NCBI GenBank assembly: GCA_938036835.1
Contig: CALHWB010000037.1
Coordinates: 32,928-96,927, forward strand
Direction of reading: 5' to 3'
DNA length: 64,000 bases
From: an uncultured Propionibacterium sp.
GTDB lineage: Bacteria; Actinomycetota; Actinomycetes; Propionibacteriales; Propionibacteriaceae
Shown: positions 8,962 to 17,331 of the stretch, piece after piece
How the letters are laid out: every line of letters begins with the position of its first letter
Position numbering within the stretch: the first letter of the stretch is position 1
Program-made: the position numbers and the translations under genes
Notes under the pieces: generated by a model
What the model saw: the letters and a program-made list of their open reading frames with translations, nothing else
What the model was told of the DNA's origin: nothing
Database searches by the model: none

Positions 8962-10209
8962 GTGAGTATCAACGAAGTCATCGTGTGGATTCTGATGGTC
9001 TGCATGGCTCTCGGTGGCATCGACCGGGCGATCGGCAATCGTTTCGGGCTCGGAGAGAAGTTCGAAGAGGGCATCAACGCGATGGGCCCGCTGGCGCTGT
9101 CGATGGTGGGTGTCTACTCGCTGTCGCCGGTCCTGGCGAAGGTGCTTCAGCCGGTGCTGGGCCCGGTATTCAAGCTGGTGGGTGCGGATCCCGCCATGTT
9201 CGCCGGCACCCTGCTGGCCAATGACATGGGCGGCTACCCGTTGGCATTGCAGATGACCGGCAATCCGGATGTCCAGCGGCTGTCCGGCCTGGTGCTGGGC
9301 GCCATGATGGGCGCGACGATCGTGTTCACGATTCCGGTCGCCTTGGGCATCATCAACAACGACGACCGGCCTTTCCTCGCGCGTGGCGTCATGGCGGGTA
9401 TCGTCACCATTCCCTTCGGCGTGCTCGTCTCGGGCCTGGTGGCGGGCATGAACCTGGGCTTCGTGGCACGCAACACGATCCCGATCGTGCTGGTCGCGAT
9501 CCTGCTGGCCCTTGGCCTGTGGTTCAAGGCCGATGCGATGACCACCGGCTTCCTGTGGTTCGGCAAAGGCCTGGTGTTCGTGATTTCGATTGGCCTGATC
9601 ATCGGGATCCTACAGGCGATGCTGAGTCTGTGGCCCACCGCCGTGGACGTCAATGGGTCCAACGTGTTCGTGCTGGCCGGCTCGGTCGGCGCCGACGGCG
9701 TGGCCGGCTCCGATGCCTGGTACCTGCTGCCGGCGACCGACGGCTTCGCCATCGTCGCGAGCATCGCCATGGCGCTGGCCGGTGCCTTCCCGGCGGTTCA
9801 TCTGATCGTCACCTTCGGCAAGAAGCCACTGGCCGCCGCCGGCAAGCTGCTGGGTGTCAACGACACCGCCGCGGGTGGGTTCATCGCCACCCTGGCCAAC
9901 AACATCGCGATGTTCGAGATCATGAAGAACATGGATGCGCGCGGCAAGATCCTCAACGCGGCCTTCGCCGTGTCGGCGGCCTTCGCGTTCGGCGACCACC
10001 TGGGCTTCACCGCCGGTGTTCAACCCGACATGATCGCCCCGGTGATCTCGGGCAAGCTGGTCGCTGGCATCTTGGGCGTGGCCGTCGCCTACCTGCTGTT
10101 CGCGCGCACCTTCAAGGCCCATGAGCCCGGCAGCGCCGGCAGCGCCGTAGCGGTCGCGGCCGGATCCGCCGGGGAGGCACCCGGCGAGGCCGGGCAGGCG
10201 GAGGGCTGA
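8962..10209 (+). CDS. eutH: Ethanolamine permease EutH
   Basis: A 415-residue polytopic membrane protein starting at GTG 8962 after GGGGGAG. It opens with a hydrophobic helix (VIVWILMVCMALGGIDRAIG), carries FGLGEKFEEGINAMGPLAL and LLANDMGGYPLALQM, both strongly conserved in EutH, and has about ten hydrophobic segments. EutH helps ethanolamine enter the cell when external concentration or pH is low. The C-terminal ~30 residues are an Ala/Gly/Glu-rich cytoplasmic tail. First gene of the operon, six bases before the vertex-protein gene. Its presence at the head of the operon is the best single sign that the substrate is ethanolamine. Confidence 0.95.
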   Translation: MSINEVIVWILMVCMALGGIDRAIGNRFGLGEKFEEGINAMGPLALSMVGVYSLSPVLAKVLQPVLGPVFKLVGADPAMFAGTLLANDMGGYPLALQMTGNPDVQRLSGLVLGAMMGATIVFTIPVALGIINNDDRPFLARGVMAGIVTIPFGVLVSGLVAGMNLGFVARNTIPIVLVAILLALGLWFKADAMTTGFLWFGKGLVFVISIGLIIGILQAMLSLWPTAVDVNGSNVFVLAGSVGADGVAGSDAWYLLPATDGFAIVASIAMALAGAFPAVHLIVTFGKKPLAAAGKLLGVNDTAAGGFIATLANNIAMFEIMKNMDARGKILNAAFAVSAAFAFGDHLGFTAGVQPDMIAPVISGKLVAGILGVAVAYLLFARTFKAHEPGSAGSAVAVAAGSAGEAPGEAGQAEG

Positions 10210-10214
10210 GCACG

Positions 10215-10505
10215 ATGCGAATCGCACGGGTGGTCGGTTCCGCGGTATCGACCATCAAGACCGAATCGTTGCGGGGTAGCAAGCTGCTCGTGGTCCGGGC
10301 GGCAACCATCGCCGATGAGCTAGTCGGTGACCCGTTCGTGGCGGTGGACGCCGTCGGCGCGGGCGAAGGGGAGCTCGTGCTGGTCAGCGAGGGCAGCGCA
10401 GGACGACAGACCGATTACACCAACGACGCCCCGGTGGATGCGGTGATCATGGCGATTCTGGATTCCCTGGAAGTGGCCGGGCAGACGACCTTCCGCAAGG
10501 GATGA
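10215..10505 (+). CDS. eutN: EutN/CcmL-type microcompartment vertex protein
   Basis: A 96-residue protein of the EutN/CcmL fold, which forms pentamers that cap the vertices of the polyhedral shell. The fold's signatures are visible: MRIARVVGSAVSTIKTESL at the start, then VAVDAVGAGEGELVLVSEGS and a closing VDAVIMAILDSLEV. Length matches the family (about 90-100 residues). It is the only vertex protein gene in the window. It follows eutH by five bases and is followed by an 85-bp gap before eutA. Confidence 0.93.
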   Translation: MRIARVVGSAVSTIKTESLRGSKLLVVRAATIADELVGDPFVAVDAVGAGEGELVLVSEGSAGRQTDYTNDAPVDAVIMAILDSLEVAGQTTFRKG

Positions 10506-10590
10506 CCCGGACGAGATGACAGATCCCACCCGCGGGCATGCCGGGTGACCGGCGGCGGTACAGGCGAGACGTACTCAGGGAGGAGGCCAG

Positions 10591-12060
10591 ATGACCAGCA
10601 GGGAAATGCTCAGCGTCGGTATCGACGTGGGCACCACCACCACACAGCTGGTGCTAAGCCGGTTGACGGTGACCAATCAGGCGCGCATGGGCCTGGTGCC
10701 CCGGCTAGACATCGATGCCCGTACCGTGCTGTACCAATCCGAACCCTGCCTGACCCCGCTGCGTGCCGCCGACGAGGTCGACGTCGATCGCCTGGTCGAG
10801 CTGATCCGGGGCGAATACGCCAAGGCTGGGGTGGCGCCCGGCCAGGTGGAAACCGGTGCCGTGATCGTCACCGGGGAGACCGCCCGGGCACGCAATGCGG
10901 AGGCGATCCTGCACGGTCTGGGGGATCTGGCCGGCGATTTCGTGGTCACCGTCGCCGGCCCGAATCTCGAATCCCAGATCGCCGGCCGCGGCTCGGGGGC
11001 GGCGGACTGGTCGGCCAGCCACTATTCGACGGTGGTGAACGTGGACATCGGCGGCGGCTCGTCCAACGCGGCGATCTTCCGCTCCGGCAGCCACGTGGCC
11101 TCGGCGGCCGCCATGGTCGGCGGCCGCCAGGCCGTGCTGGACGCGGCCAGCGGACGGCTGACGCATCTGGCTCCGTCCGGCCGGGCGATCGCCGGCGAAC
11201 TGGGAATCGACCTGCGGGTGGGCCAGGTGCCCAGCCTGACCGAACTGCGGCGGCTGACCGACGCCATGGCCGAGATCGTGGTGGAACTCTGTCTCGGGGA
11301 GCGCTCGGCGCTGGGCGACAAGACCGCCCTCAGCGATCCGCTGGCCACCGACGGCACGACTGCCGCCTATTTCATCTCGGGCGGGGTGGGCCAGCTCTAC
11401 TACGACGAGGTACCGGCCGGCACCCTCGCCGAGGTGACCCGCTTCGGGGATGTCGGCCCACTGCTGGCGCGGTCGCTGCGGGAGAACCCCCGGTGGGCCG
11501 CGCTGCGGGTGGAACGTCCCGTCCAGACGCTGCGGGCCACCGTGCTCGGCGCGGCCAGCCAGCAGGTCAGCCTGTCGGGTTCCACGATCTGGGCGGAGAA
11601 GAACCACCTGCCATTGCGCAATGTGCCGGTCATCGAGGCGCGCCTCGGCGAGTTGGCGGCCGGGCTGACCGATGCCCCGGCCGTCGCCGGCGCGCTGGCC
11701 GCCGGAGTAGCCCGGTGGGACCGCGGCGATGACGCCGAAGGCGACTTCGCGATCGCGCTGGATCTGCCCGATCGCCTCAACTATGCAAACATCACGGCGC
11801 TGGCCACCGGCATCGTGGATTTCGCCCGCCGGCACCTGCCCGCCGGCCGGCCAATGGTGTTGATCACCGAGGCCGACTACGCCCAGGTGCTCGGGCAAAC
11901 CATCAAGCAGCAGCTGACCGATCTGCCACTGATCGTGGTTGACCAGGTGCAGCTCGGCGAGGGGGATTTCATCGACATCGGCGAACCGTTGTTCGACGGT
12001 CGCGTGGTGCCGGTTTCGGTGAAGACCCTCGTCTTCTATCGACAAGCCGACCCAACATGA
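10591..12060 (+). CDS. eutA: Ethanolamine ammonia-lyase reactivase EutA (copy 1)
   Basis: A 489-residue ASKHA-fold ATPase. The phosphate-1 loop is SVGIDVGTTTTQLVL, a second nucleotide element is NVDIGGGSSNAAIF, and an adenosine-type element ISGGVGQLYY lies near residue 262. EutA removes damaged cobalamin from the ammonia-lyase using ATP. The ATG at 10591 follows GGGAGGAGG. Immediately upstream of eutB copy 1, as expected. A divergent paralogue lies at 23735-25252 beside a second eutBC pair, so each lyase probably has its own reactivase. Confidence 0.94.
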   Translation: MTSREMLSVGIDVGTTTTQLVLSRLTVTNQARMGLVPRLDIDARTVLYQSEPCLTPLRAADEVDVDRLVELIRGEYAKAGVAPGQVETGAVIVTGETARARNAEAILHGLGDLAGDFVVTVAGPNLESQIAGRGSGAADWSASHYSTVVNVDIGGGSSNAAIFRSGSHVASAAAMVGGRQAVLDAASGRLTHLAPSGRAIAGELGIDLRVGQVPSLTELRRLTDAMAEIVVELCLGERSALGDKTALSDPLATDGTTAAYFISGGVGQLYYDEVPAGTLAEVTRFGDVGPLLARSLRENPRWAALRVERPVQTLRATVLGAASQQVSLSGSTIWAEKNHLPLRNVPVIEARLGELAAGLTDAPAVAGALAAGVARWDRGDDAEGDFAIALDLPDRLNYANITALATGIVDFARRHLPAGRPMVLITEADYAQVLGQTIKQQLTDLPLIVVDQVQLGEGDFIDIGEPLFDGRVVPVSVKTLVFYRQADPT

Positions 12061-12112
12061 TCAGCAAGGACAGGAGTAGCGGCGTGGATATTCGGTATCG
12101 GGAGGTGAAGTG

Positions 12113-13480
12113 ATGCTGCTGCGAACCAAACTTTTCGGGCACACCTACGAGTTCGCCGACATCAAGGATCTGCTGGCCAAGGCCAACGAGGAAAAGTCGG
12201 GCGACCAGCAGGCTGGTATCGCGGCCCGTTCGGCGGCCGAACGCGTCGCCGCCAAGCATGTGCTGGCGGAGGTGCCGCTCAGCGTCCTGCGCGAAAACCC
12301 GGTCATCGGCTATGACGAGGACGAGATCACCAGGGCCATCGACGATGCCATCAACGAGACGATCTACAACGAGATAAAGGGGTGGACGGTCGGCGAGTTC
12401 CGCGAATGGATCCTATCGAATTCGACCACCGGAGCAGACATCGCCCGGATCAGCAATTCGCTGACCGGCGAGATGATCGCGGCGGTCGCGAAACTGATGG
12501 GCAACCTGGACCTGGTGGTGGCGGCCAAGAAGATCCGGGTGGTCACCCGCTGCGCCAACACGATGGGTTTGCCCGGCACCATCGGCTCGCGCCTACAGCC
12601 CAACCACCCGACCGATTCGGTCGAGGGTATCCGGGCCGCCACCTACGAGGGCCTATCGTTTGGCTCGGGCGATTCGGTGATCGGCATCAACCCATCCGAT
12701 GACTCGGTCGGCTCGGTTACCCGCCTGCTCGAGATGACCCACGGCATCATCGAGAAATGGGGGATTCCCACCCAGAACTGCGTGCTGGCCCATGTCACCA
12801 CCCAGATGGAGTGCCTGAGGCGGGGCGCCCCATCCGGGTTGATCTTCCAGTCCATCGCCGGTTCGCAGAAGGCCATGGAGAGCTTCGGCGTCTCGGTCGG
12901 ATTGCTGGACGAGGCCTACGAGCTGGCCAAGAAGCACTGTTTCACCGCCGGCCCGAACTACATGTACTTCGAGACCGGCCAGGGCTCGGCGCTTTCGGCG
13001 GACGCGCACAACGGCGCCGACCAGTTGGTATTGGAGGCCCGCAACTATGCCATCGCCCGCCGCTGGAAGCCATATCAGGTGAATACGGTGGTCGGCTTCA
13101 TCGGCCCGGAATACCTCTACGACTCGGTGCAGATCATCCGCGCCGGCCTGGAGGACCACTTCATGGGCAAGCTGGCCGGCGTCTCGATGGGCTGCGATGT
13201 CTGCTACACCAACCACGCCAAGGCCGACCAGAACAGCAACGACAACCTGGCGATTCTGCTGGCCGCTGCCGGAGTGAACTTCATCATGGGCATCCCGATG
13301 GGCGATGACGCCATGCTGAGCTACCAGACCACGAGCTACCACGACGCCCCGTCGCTGCGCCAGGCACTCGGCCTGCATCCATTGCCCGAGTTCGAGAACT
13401 GGATGGAATCGATTGGGTTGTGGAAGGGCGGCAAACTGACCGATATCGCCGGCGACGCGTCCTTCTTCCTACAGAGGTGA
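12113..13480 (+). CDS. eutB: Ethanolamine ammonia-lyase large subunit EutB (copy 1)
   Basis: A 455-residue TIM-barrel subunit holding the active site. Residue numbers coincide with those of the enteric enzyme: Arg160 and Gln162 in GSRLQPN, Asn193 in IGINP, Glu287 in YFETGQGSALS, Phe329 in VVGFIGPEYL, Asp362 in SMGCDVCYTNH and Met392 in IMGIPMGDD are all present. With EutC it uses adenosylcobalamin to convert ethanolamine to acetaldehyde and ammonia. ATG 12113 follows GGAGG; a GTG three bases earlier is possible. This copy is the canonical one; compare the second EutB at 25206. Confidence 0.97.
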   Translation: MLLRTKLFGHTYEFADIKDLLAKANEEKSGDQQAGIAARSAAERVAAKHVLAEVPLSVLRENPVIGYDEDEITRAIDDAINETIYNEIKGWTVGEFREWILSNSTTGADIARISNSLTGEMIAAVAKLMGNLDLVVAAKKIRVVTRCANTMGLPGTIGSRLQPNHPTDSVEGIRAATYEGLSFGSGDSVIGINPSDDSVGSVTRLLEMTHGIIEKWGIPTQNCVLAHVTTQMECLRRGAPSGLIFQSIAGSQKAMESFGVSVGLLDEAYELAKKHCFTAGPNYMYFETGQGSALSADAHNGADQLVLEARNYAIARRWKPYQVNTVVGFIGPEYLYDSVQIIRAGLEDHFMGKLAGVSMGCDVCYTNHAKADQNSNDNLAILLAAAGVNFIMGIPMGDDAMLSYQTTSYHDAPSLRQALGLHPLPEFENWMESIGLWKGGKLTDIAGDASFFLQR

Positions 13481-13487
13481 ATGAGTG

Positions 13488-14396
13488 ATGAGCCAAACCA
13501 TTGAGGAAATCGTCGCCCGGGTGATCGCCGAACTGCGCCGCGAGGGCCTGGAGCCCAGCGCGGTGGGGCCGGGCGCGGCCCAGCAGTCGGTTGTGGAGCA
13601 CCGCGGTGGCGAGCTGACCATAGACCTGGCCGATCCGACCCGGGATGAGGCCCGGCACGCGATGCTGGTCGATAATCCCCACGACGCCCACGGCCTGCGC
13701 AACCTGATGGACTGCACCAGTGCCCGGCTCGGCGTGGGCCGCGCCGGCCCCCGGCCCCGCACCCAGACCGTGCTGCTATTCCAGGCGGACCACGGGGTCA
13801 CCCAGGATGCCATCTACGGCGAGGTCGCCGAGGAGACCAAGCAGGCCTTCGACCTGTTCACCGTGCATTCGAAGGCCACCGACCGGCAGGAATTCCTGCT
13901 GCGTCCCGACCTGGGCCGGCTGCTCAGCGATGAGGCCAAGCAGACCATCGCCGAGAAGTGCGTGAAGTCTCCCGATGTCCAGATCTGTGTGGTGGACGGC
14001 CTGTCCGCCGCCGCGATCGACAACAACTTGCCCGATATCTACCCGGTCATCGAGCAAGGCCTGAAGGCGGCCGGGCTCACCGTGGGCACGCCCTTCTTCA
14101 TCCAAAACGGCCGGGTCGGTCTGATGAACGACATCAACACCATCATCAAGGCCAAGGCGGTGCTGCTGCTGATCGGCGAGCGACCCGGCTTGGGTATCGC
14201 GGACGCGATGAGCGCCTATATGGGCTTTGATCCCCAGCCCGGCAAGTCGGATGCCGACCGTGACCTGATCTGCATGATAACCACGCACGGCGGCACCAAC
14301 CCGCTGGAGGCGGGCGCCTACATCGTGGAATTCATCAAACGCATGATCAAATACGGCGCATCGGGCATCAAACTCCGCGAAGTCGCCGGAGACTAG
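13488..14396 (+). CDS. eutC: Ethanolamine ammonia-lyase small subunit EutC (copy 1)
   Basis: A 302-residue subunit that binds cobalamin with EutB. The C-terminal half has DVQICVVDGLSAAAI, VGTPFFIQNGRVGLMND, LIGERPGLGIADAMSAY and THGGTNPLEAG, matching family EutC; the Glu of GERPGL and a Cys near THGG correspond to cobalamin-contacting residues. The N-terminus (QTIEEIVARVIAELRREG) is an amphipathic helix followed by a variable linker, the usual arrangement for targeting cargo into the shell. Seven bases after eutB. Confidence 0.95.
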   Translation: MSQTIEEIVARVIAELRREGLEPSAVGPGAAQQSVVEHRGGELTIDLADPTRDEARHAMLVDNPHDAHGLRNLMDCTSARLGVGRAGPRPRTQTVLLFQADHGVTQDAIYGEVAEETKQAFDLFTVHSKATDRQEFLLRPDLGRLLSDEAKQTIAEKCVKSPDVQICVVDGLSAAAIDNNLPDIYPVIEQGLKAAGLTVGTPFFIQNGRVGLMNDINTIIKAKAVLLLIGERPGLGIADAMSAYMGFDPQPGKSDADRDLICMITTHGGTNPLEAGAYIVEFIKRMIKYGASGIKLREVAGD

Positions 14397-14414
14397 GCAA
14401 GAAAGGTTGTAACT

Positions 14415-15071
14415 ATGGGAATCCTGGCACCTGTCAAGCCGTCGATCCTGGCGGTTCGCATCATCCCGAACGTCGATCGCGGGTTCGCCGAGAAGCTTGG
14501 CCTGGCCGACCGTCATCGCGCGCTCGGCCTGATCACCTGCAATATCGACGACTCGCTGTATGTCTCGCTGGACGAGGCGACCAAGTTCGCCGAGGTGGAT
14601 GTGGTCTACGCCAAAAGCTTCTATGCCGGTTCCGGCTACCCATCCGGTCCGCTGTCGGGGGAGATCATCGGCATGCTGGCCGGGCCCACCCCGGCCGAGG
14701 TGCGCGCCGGTGTGGATGCCTGCGTGGCCTACTGCGAAGAGGAGGCCTGGTTCTATTCCGCCGACGAGGCGGGCGAGTTGAACTTCTTCCCACACCTGAT
14801 CTCCTCCACCGGCAGCTACCTGTCGAAGGAGGCCGGCATCGCTGCGGGGCAACCGCTTGCCTACCTGATCGCACCGCCGTTGGAAGCCACCTATGCCCTT
14901 GATCTCGCGGTGAAGGCGGCCGACGTCTCCGTCCAGGTCTATTTCGAACCACCGAGCGAAACGAACTTCTCCGGCGGTCTGTTGACCGGTACGCAGAGCG
15001 CCTGCCGGGCGGCCTGCGCCGCCTTCCAGGACGGTGTCTTGGAGGTCGCGTGCTACCCCAAGAAGTACTGA
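14415..15071 (+). CDS. eutL: Microcompartment shell protein EutL
   Basis: A 218-residue tandem, circularly permuted BMC-domain protein. It begins with the EutL-specific PVKPSILAVRIIPNVDR and contains ALGLITCNIDDSLYVSLDEA, KSFYAGSGYPSGPLSGEII and a C-terminal FSGGLLTGTQSACRAA. EutL trimers form facets with a gated central pore, and ethanolamine is reported to bind and affect pore opening in enteric homologues. Length matches the family. It is 18 bases after eutC and 11 before eutE. Confidence 0.95.
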   Translation: MGILAPVKPSILAVRIIPNVDRGFAEKLGLADRHRALGLITCNIDDSLYVSLDEATKFAEVDVVYAKSFYAGSGYPSGPLSGEIIGMLAGPTPAEVRAGVDACVAYCEEEAWFYSADEAGELNFFPHLISSTGSYLSKEAGIAAGQPLAYLIAPPLEATYALDLAVKAADVSVQVYFEPPSETNFSGGLLTGTQSACRAACAAFQDGVLEVACYPKKY

Positions 15072-15082
15072 GGAGAATTCGA

Positions 15083-16615
15083 ATGAGTCAGACCAACTTG
15101 GATGCCGACCTGCGCTCCATCCAGCAAGCCCGCGATCTGGCGGTGGCGGCCCGGGAGGCCATGCGGTCCTTCCAGTTTGCCTCCCAGGCCCAGGTCGATC
15201 GGATCTGCGCGGCGATGGCGTCCGCAGCCATGGCCGAGGCCGGACGCCTGGGACAGCTGGCCCACGACGAGACCGGTTTTGGCTATCCGGCGCACAAGAA
15301 GCTCAAGAACGAATTCGCTGCCCAAGGCGTCTGGGATTCGATCAAGGACGTGCCCACCTGTGGGGTGCTGCGGCGCGACGAACAGCGCAAGGTGGTCGAG
15401 ATCGGCTGGCCGGTCGGGGTGCTGTGCGCACTCACGCCGTCCACCAACCCGACCTCCACGGCCATCTTCAAGATCCTGATCGGGGTAAAGGCCCGCAATG
15501 CGGTGGTGGTCGCCCCGCATCCGTCGGCAGGGAACTGCACCGCCGAAGCGGTGCGGGTGATGGCCGAGGCAGGCGAGGCGGCCGGCATGCCCAAGGGCCT
15601 GGTGAGCTGCATGACCGAACTCAGCCTGCCGGGTACCAACGAGTTGATGAGACACTACGCCACCTCGATGATCCTGGCGACCGGCGGGCCCGGCATGGTG
15701 AAGGCCGCACACAGCGTCGGCAAACCGGCCCTGGGTGTCGGGCCGGGCAATGTGCCGGCCTATGTCGACCGCAGCGCCCATATCGTACGGGCCGCCCAGA
15801 TGATCGTGGAATCGAAGTCGTTCGACTGCTCGACCATCTGCGCCACCGAGCAGGCGGTGATCGCCGACCGGCCGATCGCCGACCGGCTCAAGGCCGAGAT
15901 GCAGGCGCGCGGTGCGCAGTGGCTGACCAAGGAGGAGGCCGATCGACTGGCGGGCCTGATGTTCCGGCCCAATGGGATGATGATCGCCGAATTCGTCGGA
16001 CGCCCGCCGCAGGAACTCGGCGCCAAGGCGGGCATTCAGGTACCCGATAGCACCCGGATCCTGGTGGCCGAACTGGGCGGTGTCGGACCGAGATACCCGC
16101 TATCGCGGGAGAAGCTGACCAGCGTCATCGGCTGGCTGGTGGAGGACGGCTGGCGGGCCGGCTGCGAGCGGGCGATCGAACTGCTCAAGTTCGGCGGCGA
16201 CGGCCATTCGATTGTTATCCACTCGCGCGACGAAGAGTCGATCCTCGCCTTCGGCATCGAGAAACCGGCCTTCCGGATCCTGGTCAATACCTGGGGCTGC
16301 CTGGGTGGGGTGGGATACACCACCGGGCTGCGGCCCTCGTTCACCCTCGGTCCCGGCGGCATCGGTGGGGCGGCGGTCAGCGACAACATCACCGTGGAGC
16401 ATGTGCTCAACATCAAGCGCGTCGCCTACCACCTGAACCAGGCTCCCGAGGTCGCTCGTGCCCACGGTGGCCGTCTGGACGGCGTGGAAACCGAGGCGGC
16501 CGAGGAAACCCCGCCGGCAGCCAGCCCGGTTGCGGCCCCGGTCGCCTCCGGCGCCACGGATGCCGCCCTCATCGAGAAGGTGGTCCGTCAAATCCTGACC
16601 GAGCTGCACAAGTGA
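15083..16615 (+). CDS. eutE: CoA-acylating acetaldehyde dehydrogenase EutE
   Basis: A 510-residue aldehyde dehydrogenase converting acetaldehyde, NAD+ and CoA to acetyl-CoA. The catalytic segment SKSFDCSTICATEQAVI places the nucleophile at Cys253 by alignment with AdhE-type enzymes, with an extra Cys249; this is closer to AdhE than to the NLPC-type motif of PduP. Nucleotide-binding and structural segments include ILATGGPGMVKAAH and LGVGPGNVPAYVD. Unlike enteric EutE there is no N-terminal targeting helix; instead a Pro/Ala linker after residue 460 leads to a C-terminal amphipathic helix DAALIEKVVRQILTELHK. ATG 15083 follows AGGAG. Confidence 0.94.
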   Translation: MSQTNLDADLRSIQQARDLAVAAREAMRSFQFASQAQVDRICAAMASAAMAEAGRLGQLAHDETGFGYPAHKKLKNEFAAQGVWDSIKDVPTCGVLRRDEQRKVVEIGWPVGVLCALTPSTNPTSTAIFKILIGVKARNAVVVAPHPSAGNCTAEAVRVMAEAGEAAGMPKGLVSCMTELSLPGTNELMRHYATSMILATGGPGMVKAAHSVGKPALGVGPGNVPAYVDRSAHIVRAAQMIVESKSFDCSTICATEQAVIADRPIADRLKAEMQARGAQWLTKEEADRLAGLMFRPNGMMIAEFVGRPPQELGAKAGIQVPDSTRILVAELGGVGPRYPLSREKLTSVIGWLVEDGWRAGCERAIELLKFGGDGHSIVIHSRDEESILAFGIEKPAFRILVNTWGCLGGVGYTTGLRPSFTLGPGGIGGAAVSDNITVEHVLNIKRVAYHLNQAPEVARAHGGRLDGVETEAAEETPPAASPVAAPVASGATDAALIEKVVRQILTELHK

Positions 16616-16633
16616 GGTCCAAGGAGATAGCCG

Positions 16634-17191
16634 ATGGCAGAGGAAACCCAGACCAAACCGGAACGACGACTCCGCAAGGTCGAACCAACCGGGTCGCGCC
16701 GACCCCGGCGACCTGAGCCTGAACCCGGCGGAACGGCCGCACCGGCCGGCACGGCCCCCCCGGCAGCGGATCCTGCGGAACAGGTGACCAAAACAACTGA
16801 ACAGGCAACCGAAGACCGGGCCGAGGCAGCCGCTAAGGCCCCCGACCAAGCAACCAACCAACAGCAGACCGCTGTAACCACCAAAAGGAGTACTCCAATG
16901 GCAGATGTCCAGATGATCGCGCTCGGCATGGTCGAGACCAAGGGCCTGATCGGCTCCATCGAGGCGGCCGATGCGATGGTCAAGGCAGCCAACGTGAAGC
17001 TGATCGGCAAGGAGCAGATCGGTGCGGCCTATGTGACCGTTTTCGTCCGTGGCGATGTCGGCGCGGTGAAGGCCGCGACCGATGCCGGTGCGGCTGCGGC
17101 TGGCCGGGTCGGCGAACTGATCTCTGTGCACGTGATCCCGCGTCCGCACAGCGACGTCGAGCTCATCCTGCCGCGCCACGCCGCCGAGTGA
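16634..17191 (+). CDS. eutM: BMC-H shell protein with 88-residue N-terminal extension (long form)
   Basis: Reading from ATG 16634, which follows AAGGAG, gives 185 residues: an 88-residue extension rich in Pro, Ala, Arg, Glu and Gln with no predicted structure (starts MAEETQTKPERRLRKVEPTG), then a complete BMC-H domain beginning MADVQMIALGMVETKGLIG. BMC-H hexamers tile the shell facets, and the pore loop normally lies around residues 36-40 of the domain. A second start with its own ribosome site at 16898 would give the domain alone. PduB/PduB' is a known precedent for paired long and short shell proteins, but that case is a tandem-BMC protein. The extension could line the lumen or bind cargo. 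Confidence 0.85.
   Translation: MAEETQTKPERRLRKVEPTGSRRPRRPEPEPGGTAAPAGTAPPAADPAEQVTKTTEQATEDRAEAAAKAPDQATNQQQTAVTTKRSTPMADVQMIALGMVETKGLIGSIEAADAMVKAANVKLIGKEQIGAAYVTVFVRGDVGAVKAATDAGAAAAGRVGELISVHVIPRPHSDVELILPRHAAE
16885..16890 (+). promoter_or_regulatory. Internal ribosome binding site in the BMC-H gene
   Basis: AAGGAG, seven bases before an in-frame ATG at 16898. It is as good as the site of the upstream start and lies inside the coding sequence for Lys-Arg-Ser, so the short shell protein should be made independently of the long one. Confidence 0.75.
16898..17191 (+). CDS. eutM: BMC-H shell protein EutM/PduA-like (short form)
   Basis: The internal ATG gives a 97-residue protein of exactly the usual EutM/PduA length: MADVQMIALGMVETKGLIGS, a middle helix ending near AANVKLIGKEQIG, YVTVFVRGDVGAVKAATDA and a final HVIPRPHSDVELILPRH, all diagnostic of BMC-H. 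It should form the bulk facet hexamer of the shell. Same stop as the long form. This is the only canonical single-domain hexamer gene in the window; no separate PduJ, EutK or EutS is present. Confidence 0.9.
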   Translation: MADVQMIALGMVETKGLIGSIEAADAMVKAANVKLIGKEQIGAAYVTVFVRGDVGAVKAATDAGAAAAGRVGELISVHVIPRPHSDVELILPRHAAE

Positions 17192-17231
17192 GCCGAGCCC
17201 TCGCGACCTGTTGTCGGGCGGCTGCTGCCGA

Positions 17232-17271
17232 GCCGGCCCCGGGCCCCATTCCGGGTGGCCCGGGGGCCGGC
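17232..17271 (+). terminator. GC-rich hairpin after the BMC-H gene
   Basis: A 14-base arm (GCCGGCCCCGGGCC, 17232-17245) pairs with 17257-17271 across an 11-base loop, with one bulged G. No T run follows. It falls in the largest gap inside the first part of the operon (140 bp between the shell gene and eutQ), where it may stabilise the shell mRNA or partly terminate to lower expression of the downstream genes. Confidence 0.45.
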
Positions 17272-17331
17272 CCGGTCCGGTGCGCCCCGACCCGCCGAAT
17301 GCATAGCTGACATTGCCGAAAGTGAGCCACC

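Noticed and set aside
10705..12045. A 446-codon reverse frame antisense to eutA
   Set aside because: No domain signature, composition typical of an antisense shadow, and eutA on the other strand is unambiguous.
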